In this document: positions 1-8,359 of the stretch, in pieces
Position numbering within the stretch: position 1 is the first letter of the stretch
Layout: every line of letters starts with the position of its first letter
Assembly: GCF_026241895.1 (NCBI RefSeq)
Contig: NZ_JAPJIV010000020.1
Span: 1-64,000, forward strand
Direction: 5' to 3'
DNA from: Pseudomonas sp. RIT-562
GTDB lineage: Bacteria > Pseudomonadota > Gammaproteobacteria > Pseudomonadales > Pseudomonadaceae
Length of the DNA: 64,000 nucleotides
Program-made: the position numbers and the translations under genes
The notes under the pieces: generated by a model
Told to the model about the DNA's origin: nothing
Database searches by the model: none
What the model saw: the letters and a program-made list of their open reading frames with translations, nothing else

Positions 1-21
1 CGGATGCGACCAGGCGAGGGA

Positions 22-89
22 ATGCGCAGTTGTCTGCGCATAGAAATGGCCGATTGCCCGGACGTGGCTGCTAGCGAACCGCAAGGTTC
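22..89. promoter_or_regulatory. Leader with two inverted repeats upstream of the amidohydrolase operon
   Basis: Positions 22-41 form a perfect inverted repeat, ATGCGCAG-TTGT-CTGCGCAT. Positions 76-89 form GAACC-GCAA-GGTTC, a hairpin with a GNRA-type tetraloop. Both lie within 100 bp upstream of the first gene's start. The first could be a regulator operator and the second an mRNA leader structure. No regulator gene is visible inside the window, so the assignment is inferred. Confidence 0.35.
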
Positions 90-117
90 CCTTTCCGCTA
101 TCAGGAGATCGACTTCA

Positions 118-1047
118 ATGATCATCGATATCAGTTGCTATCCCACCGACCTGGTGGACCTCGCCTGGAGGCATGACGGTGACCCGTTCACCGGCGAGCG
201 TCTGCTGGAGATGATGGATGGCCCGTACATGGTCAACGGCAAACCTCGCCGCATCGACAAAGCCTTCATCCAGCCACCGCAGGGCAACACCATCTACACC
301 TGGACCGACGGCGACCTGACGGGCCGCGAGTCCATCGACGCCTATATGGCCTACACCCTGAAAATGGTGCAGACCTACCCCGACCGCTTCATCGGTTGCT
401 TCGTCTACAACCCGCGCTGCGGCGTGCAGAACGGCGTCGAGGCAATCGAGCGCTACGTCAAGGAACACGGGTTCAAGATGGTGCAGATGCAGGCCAACAT
501 GCACGCCTACCGTCCTGATCGCGCCCTGGATTGGGTGCGCCCATGCTTCGAGAAGTGCGCCGAGCTCGGCATCCCGGTCAAGCTGCACACCGGCGACGGC
601 CCCTACAGCATCCCGTCGGAATGGGTGCCGATGATCAAGGAGTTCCCCAACGTCGATTTCATCATGGCGCACTTTGGTGTGCAGACCGGCGGCGTCTACG
701 TATTCGAACCGATGCAATGGGCGATGGAACTGCCCAACGTCTATTGCGAATCGGGCTGGTGCCTGCAATCGCGGATCGTCGAATTCGCCAAGGTTTTGCC
801 GACCCACAAGATCCTCTTCGGCACCGATACGCCCCCCAACGAGCCGGGCATGTGGCTGCGCCTGCTGGAGGTGCTGTGCCATGAGCCGCCGCAGGGCCTG
901 AACCTCGACGAGGACACCCTCGAAGACTACCTGGGCAACAACACCGCGCGGATGATCGGCCTTGAGCCTAGCCCGCCGCCGCGTTCCGTGTCCGAAGCGC
1001 AGGCGCAACTCAAGCGCCCAGTCACCACCCAACTGGCCAGGAGCTGA
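118..1047 (+). CDS. ACMSD-type amidohydrolase paralogue lacking the HxH metal motif
   Basis: 309-residue TIM-barrel amidohydrolase of the COG2159 group (ACMSD, resorcylate and isoorotate decarboxylase relatives). The start at 118 is set by AGGAG at 103-107 and by alignment with the next gene, which begins with the same MIID. The proteins are paralogous throughout and share KLHTGDG-like, AHFG and GTDxPPNEPGMW blocks. Oddly, where the neighbour has D-T-H-L-H-P at residues 4-9, this one has D-I-S-C-Y-P, so both histidines of the first metal motif are gone. It may be a structural or regulatory partner of its paralogue, or a metal-independent enzyme. First gene of a co-directional cluster; substrate unknown. 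Confidence 0.8.
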   Translation: MIIDISCYPTDLVDLAWRHDGDPFTGERLLEMMDGPYMVNGKPRRIDKAFIQPPQGNTIYTWTDGDLTGRESIDAYMAYTLKMVQTYPDRFIGCFVYNPRCGVQNGVEAIERYVKEHGFKMVQMQANMHAYRPDRALDWVRPCFEKCAELGIPVKLHTGDGPYSIPSEWVPMIKEFPNVDFIMAHFGVQTGGVYVFEPMQWAMELPNVYCESGWCLQSRIVEFAKVLPTHKILFGTDTPPNEPGMWLRLLEVLCHEPPQGLNLDEDTLEDYLGNNTARMIGLEPSPPPRSVSEAQAQLKRPVTTQLARS

Positions 1048-1051
1048 ATCG

Positions 1052-1957
1052 ATGATCATCGACACCCATCTGCACCCCACCAACCTGGTCGACGAGGCCT
1101 GGCGCCACACCGGCGAACCGTTCACCGGCGAGCGCATGCTCAAGCTGATGGACGGCCCCTACATGATCAACGGCAAACCGCGCCGGATCGACATGGGTTT
1201 CATCCAGCCGCCACCGGGCAACACCGGCTATCGCGACGGTAACCGCCGGGGCCGCGAAGGCGTGCGCGACTACATGTCGTACGTTGCCGAACTGTGTGTG
1301 AAGTATCCGGATCGCTTCATCGGCAACTTCAACTTCAACCCGCGCTGGGGACCGGAAAACGGCGCGGCGGAGCTGGAATTCCACATCAAGGAATACGGTT
1401 TCAAGATGCTCAAGCTGCACGCCAACATGCACGGGTATCGCCCCGACCGCGCGCTGGACTGGTTGCGCCCGGCGATGAAGGTCTGCGCCAAGTACAACAT
1501 CGTGGTGCTGATCCACACCGGGGACGGCCCGTACACCATTCCGACGATGTTCTACCCAATCATCCGTGAGTTCCCGATGGTCAACTTCATCATCGGTCAC
1601 TTCGGCATCCAGACCGGCGGCAACTATTCGTTCGAAGCCTTCTGGATGGCGATGGATACGCCGAACGTGTATTGCGAATCCGGCTGGTGCTTCCAGTCGC
1701 GGATCGTCGAATTTGCCAAGGACCTGCCACGCAACAAGATCGTCTTCGGCACCGACTCACCGCCGAACGAGCCGGGTATGTGGCTGCGCGAACTGGAAGT
1801 GCTGTGCTCGCCTGCGCCGCAAGGCCTGGGCATCGATGAGGATCACCTCGAGGATTATCTGGGCAACAACATCGCCCGGCTGTGCGGGATCGAACCGACG
1901 CCGCCACCCAAGGACCTTATCGAGGCGGACATTCGCCTGACCACTACCTACCTGTAA
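1052..1957 (+). CDS. ACMSD-type metal-dependent amidohydrolase/decarboxylase
   Basis: 301-residue COG2159 amidohydrolase. The start at 1052 has AGGAG at 1039-1043 inside the end of the upstream gene, and only 4 nt separate the two genes. Unlike its paralogue it keeps the metal set: HxH at residues 6 and 8 (DTHLHP), the His of LIHTGDG, the His of GHFG and the Asp of GTDSPPNEPG. Family members decarboxylate aromatic or heteroaromatic acids or hydrolyse related rings with Zn or Mn. It is followed by UbiD and UbiX homologues, which points to a carboxylated ring compound. The exact substrate cannot be read from sequence. Confidence 0.85.
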   Translation: MIIDTHLHPTNLVDEAWRHTGEPFTGERMLKLMDGPYMINGKPRRIDMGFIQPPPGNTGYRDGNRRGREGVRDYMSYVAELCVKYPDRFIGNFNFNPRWGPENGAAELEFHIKEYGFKMLKLHANMHGYRPDRALDWLRPAMKVCAKYNIVVLIHTGDGPYTIPTMFYPIIREFPMVNFIIGHFGIQTGGNYSFEAFWMAMDTPNVYCESGWCFQSRIVEFAKDLPRNKIVFGTDSPPNEPGMWLRELEVLCSPAPQGLGIDEDHLEDYLGNNIARLCGIEPTPPPKDLIEADIRLTTTYL

Positions 1958-2116
1958 GCAGACACGCGCCCGCTCCCACAGGGGACAGTGTCAAGACGCA
2001 ACACAGCGACTTTACAGGCGCGAAGATGACCGGCACTTGATCGATCGGCAGGCCAACAGCCAATTGATCACCCGCCGCCTTCAACACTGCGCGCCTGCTT
2101 TTTACGAGGTGAAACC

Positions 2117-3502
2117 ATGACCGTTTCGACGCTTGGCGATACCCAGGACTTTCACGTATTCATCGACGCCTATCGCCGGCAGTATCCGGACGATGTGCTG
2201 ACCATTGGCGATTCCCTCAGCGCTGACCAGGACGTCACCGCCCTGGTCGACACCCTCGCTGCCCAAGGTCGCGACCCCTTGTTGATCTGCGAACAGGTCG
2301 GCCACCTCGGCGTACCGGTAGCCACCAATCTGTTCGCTTCCCGCACCCGCATCGCCCGGATCTTCGGCGTCACCCCGGCGCAACTGCACGAGACTTTCCA
2401 AAAGCGCGCCAACCAGCCCATCGCCCCGCGCTATGTCGAAACCGGTCCGATACTGGACGAAATCTTCGAAGGCGAAGCCGTGGACCTGGCGTTGCTGCCA
2501 ATGCTCAAGCACTTCGACAGCGACCGCGGCCCCTACATTACCAACGCGATCATCATTGCCGAGGACCCGGTGACCGGCATCGCCAACATGAGCTATCACC
2601 GCTCCATGCGCCATGCTCGCCAGACCCTCGCCACCAGCCTGCATTCGCGTGGTCACCTGTGGCGCATGCTGCAAACCGCCAGGGAGCGCGGGGAAGAATT
2701 GCGCGTGGCCATGGTCGTCGGCGCCCATCCGCTGTTCATGCTCGCCGCTGCCGCGCGATTACCCTTTGGCAGTGACGAGCGTGCAGTTGCAGGCGGCTTG
2801 TTCGGCGCACCCCTGGAACTGGTCAAGACACCGCGCTACGGCATCGGCGTGCCGGCTTTCGCCGAATTTGTGCTTGAAGGCGCAATCGACCCAGCGGCGT
2901 ATGCCGAAGAAGGTCCGTTCGGCGAGTTCAGCGGCTATTCCTCGGATCGTTCGACCAACAACGTGCTGCGCGTCGACACCCTGATGCGCCGCAAAGACGC
3001 CTGGCTGGTGGATGTGGTCGGTGGACGTTATGCCGAGCACCTGACCTTGGCACGCCTGCCGCGGGAAGCGGAAATGAGTGAAAAGCTCAAGGCGCGTTTT
3101 CCCGCTGTGACCGCCGTGCACTACCCCAACTCCGGCACGCATTTTCATTGCTACGTGGCCCTGGACCAGAGCCGTGACGGCGAGGCCCGGCAAATCATGC
3201 TGGCGCTGCTGGGCTGGGACCCTTACCTGAAATCGGTGATCGCGGTGGACAGTGACATCGACATCAGTGATGACAGCCAGGTGCTCTGGGCATTGGCCAC
3301 GCACTTCCAGCCGCATCAGGACATCTTCGTGATCGACGGCCTGCCCGGCAGTCCCCTGGACCCTTCGTCCTCGGTCAACGGCACCACTTCGCGCATGGGC
3401 CTGGATGCCACTCGCGGCGCGGGGTTCGACGGCATCAAGGCGCAACTCGACCAGGCTGTCCTGGAGCGCGCGCGCAACCTGTTGCAGGGCTACCGGTCAT
3501 GA
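2117..3502 (+). CDS. UbiD-family prFMN-dependent (de)carboxylase
   Basis: 461 residues, the usual UbiD/Fdc length. GAGGTG lies just upstream of the ATG. The UbiD fingerprint is visible: YHR with Arg162, and E-G-P-F-G-E with Glu265 and Glu270. These match the Arg-Glu-Glu catalytic triad of prenylated-FMN decarboxylases. The next gene makes the prFMN cofactor and overlaps it by 4 nt. UbiD enzymes reversibly decarboxylate aromatic, heteroaromatic or alpha,beta-unsaturated acids. This is unlikely to be the ubiquinone UbiD, because it sits with amidohydrolases and a nucleobase permease. Substrate unknown. Confidence 0.9.
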   Translation: MTVSTLGDTQDFHVFIDAYRRQYPDDVLTIGDSLSADQDVTALVDTLAAQGRDPLLICEQVGHLGVPVATNLFASRTRIARIFGVTPAQLHETFQKRANQPIAPRYVETGPILDEIFEGEAVDLALLPMLKHFDSDRGPYITNAIIIAEDPVTGIANMSYHRSMRHARQTLATSLHSRGHLWRMLQTARERGEELRVAMVVGAHPLFMLAAAARLPFGSDERAVAGGLFGAPLELVKTPRYGIGVPAFAEFVLEGAIDPAAYAEEGPFGEFSGYSSDRSTNNVLRVDTLMRRKDAWLVDVVGGRYAEHLTLARLPREAEMSEKLKARFPAVTAVHYPNSGTHFHCYVALDQSRDGEARQIMLALLGWDPYLKSVIAVDSDIDISDDSQVLWALATHFQPHQDIFVIDGLPGSPLDPSSSVNGTTSRMGLDATRGAGFDGIKAQLDQAVLERARNLLQGYRS

Positions 3503-4137
3503 ACCGCCGGCGCCTGGTGGTCGGTATCAGTGGCGCGTCGGGGTTTATCTACGGCGTGCGCCTCCTGGAGTTGCTGGCCAGGCTCGACATCGAAACGCAC
3601 CTGATCATCAGCCGGGCGGCCTTGCTGACGATGGCCCATGAAACCGACTACAAACTGGCAGACGTCACTGCCCTGGCCAGTCACTACCACCGCGCCGACG
3701 ACGTCGCGGCGGGCATCGCCAGTGGCTCGTTCCGTTGCCTGGGCATGGTGGTGGCGCCCTGTTCCATGCGCACCCTGGCAGAGATCGCCACAGGCACTTC
3801 GGCAGGGCTGATCGGCCGCGCCGCCGATGTGACCTTGAAGGAGCGCCGCACCCTGGTGCTGATGGCCCGGGAAACGCCCCTGACCCTGGCGCACCTGCGC
3901 AACATGACTGCCGTCACCGAGATGGGCGGGATCATCGCCCCGCCCGTCCCGGCGTTTTACGCCCGCCCGCAAAACCTCGCGCAAATGGTCGATCACAGCC
4001 TCGGCCGAGTCCTCGACCTGTTCGGCCTGGACGCCGGGACTGCGTTGCGCTGGGGCGAGACCTCACCCAAACCTGACCCCTGTAGGAGCGAGCCTGCTCG
4101 CGATGAGGCCATCACCGCCAGCATAGGTGTCGGCTGA
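3499..4137 (+). CDS. UbiX-family flavin prenyltransferase
   Basis: 212-residue UbiX/Pad1 family protein that prenylates FMN to give the cofactor of UbiD enzymes. The N-terminus carries the flavin-binding VGISGASGFIYG, followed by the conserved APCSMRTLA and RRTLVLMARETPL blocks. The ATG overlaps the UbiD stop (ATGA), so the pair is probably translationally coupled. About the last 19 residues, from PCRSEPARDEA onward, are encoded by a REP palindrome starting at 4081. The ancestral stop therefore seems to have been lost or replaced by the repeat insertion, leaving a REP-derived tail outside the conserved domain. Confidence 0.9.
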   Translation: MNRRRLVVGISGASGFIYGVRLLELLARLDIETHLIISRAALLTMAHETDYKLADVTALASHYHRADDVAAGIASGSFRCLGMVVAPCSMRTLAEIATGTSAGLIGRAADVTLKERRTLVLMARETPLTLAHLRNMTAVTEMGGIIAPPVPAFYARPQNLAQMVDHSLGRVLDLFGLDAGTALRWGETSPKPDPCRSEPARDEAITASIGVG

Positions 4138-4170
4138 TCAACCGCCATCGCGAGCAGGCTCACTCCTACA
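4081..4170. repeat. REP-type inverted repeat pair
   Basis: Two arms (TGTAGGAGCGAGCCTGCTCG, and its near complement ending CTCCTACA) face each other around a 40-nt spacer. The left arm is translated as the tail of the upstream UbiX-type gene. Confidence 0.9.
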
Positions 4171-4210
4171 GGGGAAAGTATCCGACCCATTGGTTCCAAA
4201 GGAGCATCAC

Positions 4211-5248
4211 ATGAACAGCCCATTCAACGCCCCAACCCCCAACACCAAAATTCCGGTGACCATCCTTACCGGCTTCCTCGGCGCAGGCAAAACCACTCTG
4301 CTGAACTACATCCTCAAGGAAAACCACGGGCGCAAAATCGCCGTGATCGAGAACGAATTCGGTGAGGTCGGGATCGACGGTGACCTGGTCCTCAGTTCCG
4401 AAACCGAGGAGATCTACGAGATGGTCAACGGTTGTGTGTGCTGCACGGCCGAGGTCCGCGAGGACCTGGTGCGCATCGTTCGCGAACTGGTGGCGCGCCC
4501 GGTGCGGCTGGACCACATCCTGATCGAGACCAGTGGCCTGGCCGATCCGTACCCGGTGGCGCAGAGCTTTTTCATCAACGATCCGATCGCCAATGAAGTG
4601 GAACTCGATGCCATCGTGACCATGGTCGACGCCAAGCACATCGCCCAGCATCTGGAAGACCTGCAACTCGACGGAGTCGACAACCAGGCGGTGGACCAAA
4701 TCGTCTGCGCCGACCGGATCGTGATCAACAAGGTGGACCTGGTGAGCAGCGCCGAAGTGGCCGCATTGAGCGAAAAGATCCGTGGCTTGAACGCGACAGC
4801 GGATCTGGTGACCTCCAGCTACGCCGAAATCGACCTGACAAAAATCCTCGGCATCGGCGCTTTCGAGTCCACGCAAAAGCTCATGGAAATCGGTGCCGAA
4901 CATGACCATCACGCCGATGACCATGATCACGACCTGGATCACGCCCACGACCCCAGTGTCTCGTCGGTGGGCATAGCCGTGGACGGCGCGGTGAACCTCG
5001 GCGCATTCCACCGCTGGATCAGCGAACTGCGCAGCGCACAGGCAGACAACCTGTACCGCATGAAGGGTGTGCTGGCGGTGCAGGACCAGGATCAGCGCTA
5101 CGTGCTGCAGGGCGTACACAGCCTGGTGGAATTTCGCGCATCGACCTTGTGGGGCACCGAACCGCGCTCCAGCAAGATCGTGTTCATCGGCCGCGACCTG
5201 GACCGCGCGGCGCTGAACCAGGGCTTTGCCGCCTGCCTGGCAGGCTGA
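4211..5248 (+). CDS. CobW/COG0523-family GTPase metallochaperone
   Basis: 345 residues from ATG 4211, preceded by AAAGGAG at 4198-4204. An in-frame upstream start at 4127 would read through the REP repeat and is rejected. Walker A GFLGAGKTT is at residues 21-29, the metal-binding CVCC at 75-78, then ETSGLADP and NKVD for GTP binding. A histidine/aspartate-rich stretch (EHDHHADDHDHDLDHAHD) precedes the CobW C-terminal domain. COG0523 proteins insert or traffic Zn, Co or similar metals. Here the natural client would be the metal-dependent amidohydrolases of the same operon, but that is inferred from position only. Confidence 0.9.
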   Translation: MNSPFNAPTPNTKIPVTILTGFLGAGKTTLLNYILKENHGRKIAVIENEFGEVGIDGDLVLSSETEEIYEMVNGCVCCTAEVREDLVRIVRELVARPVRLDHILIETSGLADPYPVAQSFFINDPIANEVELDAIVTMVDAKHIAQHLEDLQLDGVDNQAVDQIVCADRIVINKVDLVSSAEVAALSEKIRGLNATADLVTSSYAEIDLTKILGIGAFESTQKLMEIGAEHDHHADDHDHDLDHAHDPSVSSVGIAVDGAVNLGAFHRWISELRSAQADNLYRMKGVLAVQDQDQRYVLQGVHSLVEFRASTLWGTEPRSSKIVFIGRDLDRAALNQGFAACLAG

Positions 5249-5376
5249 AACAACGGCATCGGAGCCGGTGGATGGCGGCTCCGGGCACATAGATGCCAGC
5301 CAGGGCGAGTTCCCTGTATCTGGCATCAACACGAATACCCCTCTCTACAGCATAAAAACAGCAAGAGGTGATTCCC

Positions 5377-6732
5377 ATGTCGTCAGCCACTCCCCATTCA
5401 ACCATCCACCCGGTCGACCAGGTTCTGCCAGTCCGGCAAATGCTCACCCTCGGCCTGCAACACATGGCCGTCTCGTACATCGGCGCCATCGCCGTGCCGT
5501 TGATTGTCGCCAGCGCCCTGAAAATGTCCCAGGCCGACACCGTGGTGCTGATCAGCACCACCTTGTTCTGCTCAGGCATCGCCACGCTGTTGCAAACCGT
5601 GGGCTTCTGGAAGTTCGGCGTACGCCTGCCGATTTTGCAAGGCGTGGCTTTCAGCAGCGTCGGCCCGGTGATCGCTATTGGCAGCAACCCGCAAGTGGCG
5701 TTTGCCGGAGTCTGTGGAGCGGTGATCGGCGCGGGAATTTTCACTATGCTGGTCGCGCCCTTCGTCGGCCGATTGCGGCGCTACTTTCCCCCGGTGGTTA
5801 CCGGCTGCATCGTCACCGTGATTGGCCTGCAATTGTTCCCGATTGCCTACGAGTGGGTCGGTGGCGGGCGGCATGCCAGCGACTTCGGCGCGCCGGCGTA
5901 CCTGGCGGTGGCTGCCGTGGTGTTGCTGACCATCCTGCTGGTCAACCGCTACGGCAGCCCGATGCTGCGCAACATGGCGGTGCTGGTGGGCATGCTGGTG
6001 GGCGCGGGCCTGGCCTACGGCCTCGGCATGGGCAGTTTCAGCAGCGTCGGTGAGTCGCCCTGGCTCACCGTGCCCTACCCGTTCTACTTTGGCCTGCCGA
6101 CCTTCAGCCTGATCCCGATTGCGACCATGGTGGTGGTGATGATCGTGCAGATGGTCGAGTCCATGGGGCTGTTTGTCGCGATTGGCGACATCGTCGACAA
6201 ACCCGTGGAAGACAAACAGGTGATCAACGGCCTGCGCGCCAACGGCCTGGCGAGCACCATCGCCGGCATGTTCGCCGCCTTTCCGTTCATTGCCTTCATG
6301 GAAAACGTCGGCCTGGTGATCCTCACTGGCGTGCGCAGTCGCTGGGTGGTGGCGGTCAGTGGGCTGCTCATGTGCAGCGTCGCCCTGGTGCCCAAAGCCG
6401 GCGCGATCATCGCCTCGATGCCGACTGCAGCCCTGGGTGGTGCCGGCATCGCGATGTTCGGCGTGGTCGCGGCGGCCGGCATTCAGACCCTGGCCAAGGT
6501 CGACTACGAGCGCAATCGCTACAACGTGCTGATCGTCGGTTTCACCATCGCCGCCGCCCTGGTGCCGGTGCTGGCCCCGGCGCTGTTCAAGCAATTGCCC
6601 GAGTGGAGCCAGCCGTTCCTGCACAGCAGCGTCGTGATCGCCTGCCTGGTGTCGGTGCTGCTCAACGCAGCACTCAACGGCGTCAGCGCGCCTGACAGCG
6701 CCGCCAGCAAATCAGCCTCCCACAGCCTCTGA
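5377..6732 (+). CDS. NCS2-family nucleobase:cation symporter
   Basis: 451-residue polytopic membrane protein of the nucleobase-ascorbate (NCS2/NAT) family, which imports uracil, xanthine or urate. ATG 5377 is chosen over the in-frame GTG at 5368, because GAGGTG at 5365-5370 is the ribosome binding site. Family blocks include LGLQHMAVSYIGAIAVPLI near the N-terminus and the NAT signature in the form ENVGLVILTG, with Glu where many xanthine/urate carriers have Gln. It lies between cobW and a deaminase-like gene, so it probably brings in the substrate of this operon. Confidence 0.88.
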   Translation: MSSATPHSTIHPVDQVLPVRQMLTLGLQHMAVSYIGAIAVPLIVASALKMSQADTVVLISTTLFCSGIATLLQTVGFWKFGVRLPILQGVAFSSVGPVIAIGSNPQVAFAGVCGAVIGAGIFTMLVAPFVGRLRRYFPPVVTGCIVTVIGLQLFPIAYEWVGGGRHASDFGAPAYLAVAAVVLLTILLVNRYGSPMLRNMAVLVGMLVGAGLAYGLGMGSFSSVGESPWLTVPYPFYFGLPTFSLIPIATMVVVMIVQMVESMGLFVAIGDIVDKPVEDKQVINGLRANGLASTIAGMFAAFPFIAFMENVGLVILTGVRSRWVVAVSGLLMCSVALVPKAGAIIASMPTAALGGAGIAMFGVVAAAGIQTLAKVDYERNRYNVLIVGFTIAAALVPVLAPALFKQLPEWSQPFLHSSVVIACLVSVLLNAALNGVSAPDSAASKSASHSL

Positions 6733-6744
6733 CCGGAGAAGTCC

Positions 6745-8133
6745 ATGACTCAACTTCAAAACATCCTGATCAAGAACCCGCTGGCGGTGATGACCGGCCT
6801 GCGCGGCGCACGCGCCCGGGCTGGCAGCGTCGACATCCGCGTGGTCAACGGGCGCATCGCCGAAATGGCCGCGGGCCTGCAGGCGCAGCCTGGAGAACGG
6901 GTGATCGATGCCCGCAACAGCCTGGTGTACCCAGGCTGGATCAACACTCACCACCACCTGTTCCAGAACCTGCTGAAAGCCGTCCCCGAGGGCTTGAACC
7001 AGGACTTGCAAGGCTGGCTCGCCAGCGTGCCCTACCCGCGTCTCAACCGTTTCACCCCGCAACTGTCACGCATCGCCGCGCGGCTGGGCATGGCTGAGTT
7101 GCTACTGTCGGGGGTGACGACCTGCGCCGACCACCACTACCTGTATCACGCCCATGGCAGCACCGAGACCGGCGACCTGCTGTTCGACATGGCCGACGAA
7201 TTCGGCCTGCGCTTCGTGCTCTGCCGAGGGGGAGCCCTGGAGTCGGCAAGTGCGCACCCGGGGTTCTCGAAAACCGCACTGCAGCCAGAGTCGCTGGAGC
7301 AAATGGTCGGTGATATCGAGCGCTTGAAATCGCGTTATCACCAGGACATTCCGGACGCCATGCGCCGGGTCGTGGTAGCGCCGACCACGCCGACGTTTTC
7401 CCTGCCGCCGACCCTGTTGCGTGAGCTGGCGCACACGGCTCGTGGCCTTGGCCTGCGCCTGCACACGCACCTGTCGGAGACGCAGAACTACGTGAATTTC
7501 TGCCGCGAGAAATACAATTGCCTGCCGGTGGAATTCGTCGCCGAACACGAGTGGCTCGGCCCGGATGTGTGGTTCGCCCATGCGGTCCACCTGCAACCTG
7601 GCGAAATTCGCATGCTCGCGCAGACCGGCACCGGCATTTCCCATTGCCCGGTGAGCAACGCGCGCCTGGGCAGCGGTATTGCGCCAGTGCCACAGATGGT
7701 CGAGGCCGGCGTACCGATTTCGCTCGGCGTGGATGGAGTGGCGTCGAACGAGTCCGGGAGCATGGTCGGTGAAGCGAATACCGCGTGGCTGATTCACCGG
7801 GCCGAACAAGGCGCATCGGCTACCACCGCCGAAGATGTGATCCACTGGGGTACTGCGGGCGGCGCTCAGGTGCTGGGGCTCGGCGCAGTCGGCACGCTGG
7901 AGGTTGGACAGGCCGCAGACCTGGTGATCTACGGCCTCGATCACCCGCGCTTCTTCGGTTTCCACGACCTTGCAGTGGCGCCGGTAGTCGCGGGCGAACC
8001 GATTGCCGTGCGCTACAGCCTGGTGGGTGGCCGGGTGGTGGTCGACGACGGAGTGATCCCGGGGCTGGACCTGGAGCGCATGCGGGCCGAAGCCTGGGAA
8101 GGCGTGCAGCAATTGATGCACATCGACGACTGA
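6745..8133 (+). CDS. 8-oxoguanine deaminase-like amidohydrolase
   Basis: 462 residues, amidohydrolase superfamily, resembling Pseudomonas 8-oxoguanine deaminase and the AtzA/TrzN group. The metal site is visible: HxH at residues 69 and 71 (NTHHHLF), LHTHLSET, a His in WFAHAVHL and the Asp of GVDGVASNESGSM. The C-terminus has the usual TLEVGQAADLVIYGLD segment. It starts 12 nt after the permease with GGAGA upstream. Family logic suggests hydrolytic deamination of a purine or related heterocycle. The real substrate could differ, given the UbiD and amidohydrolase neighbours. Confidence 0.75.
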   Translation: MTQLQNILIKNPLAVMTGLRGARARAGSVDIRVVNGRIAEMAAGLQAQPGERVIDARNSLVYPGWINTHHHLFQNLLKAVPEGLNQDLQGWLASVPYPRLNRFTPQLSRIAARLGMAELLLSGVTTCADHHYLYHAHGSTETGDLLFDMADEFGLRFVLCRGGALESASAHPGFSKTALQPESLEQMVGDIERLKSRYHQDIPDAMRRVVVAPTTPTFSLPPTLLRELAHTARGLGLRLHTHLSETQNYVNFCREKYNCLPVEFVAEHEWLGPDVWFAHAVHLQPGEIRMLAQTGTGISHCPVSNARLGSGIAPVPQMVEAGVPISLGVDGVASNESGSMVGEANTAWLIHRAEQGASATTAEDVIHWGTAGGAQVLGLGAVGTLEVGQAADLVIYGLDHPRFFGFHDLAVAPVVAGEPIAVRYSLVGGRVVVDDGVIPGLDLERMRAEAWEGVQQLMHIDD

Positions 8134-8144
8134 CCACCAACCCC

Positions 8145-8233
8145 GTAGGAGCTGCCGCAGGCTGCGATCTTTTGCTCCTGATTTTGGCAATCTTCAAGGC
8201 TGCCAAAAGATCGCAGGCTTCGCCAGCTCCTAC
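8145..8233. repeat. Palindromic repeat between convergent genes
   Basis: GTAGGAGCTGCCGCAGGCTGCGATCTTTTG-type left arm and its complement ending CAGCTCCTAC. It probably doubles as a bidirectional transcription stop between convergent genes. Confidence 0.8.
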
Positions 8234-8276
8234 AGATTGCGCGGGTGTTCGCAGAATTGCGCGACCCCACAAATCC

Positions 8277-8347
8277 GTAGGAGCCTGCTTGCTGGCGATT
8301 GCGGTGGTCAATTGAATGCCGTCATCGCTGGCAAGCCAGGCTCCTAC
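8277..8347. repeat. REP-type inverted repeat pair
   Basis: GTAGGAGCCTGCTTGCTGGCGAT arm faces ATCGCTGGCAAGCCAGGCTCCTAC. Second palindrome in the convergent gap 8134-8359, which holds nothing else. Confidence 0.85.
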
Positions 8348-8359
8348 AAGGGGTCAACT

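Noticed and set aside
1..117. Coding extension of the first amidohydrolase upstream of 118
   Set aside because: The in-frame stretch contains inverted repeats and no conserved sequence, and the paralogue starts at the equivalent of 118.
4127..4210. N-terminal extension of the CobW gene from ATG 4127
   Set aside because: It reads through the second REP arm. ATG 4211 has AAAGGAG and is followed by the expected GTPase domain.
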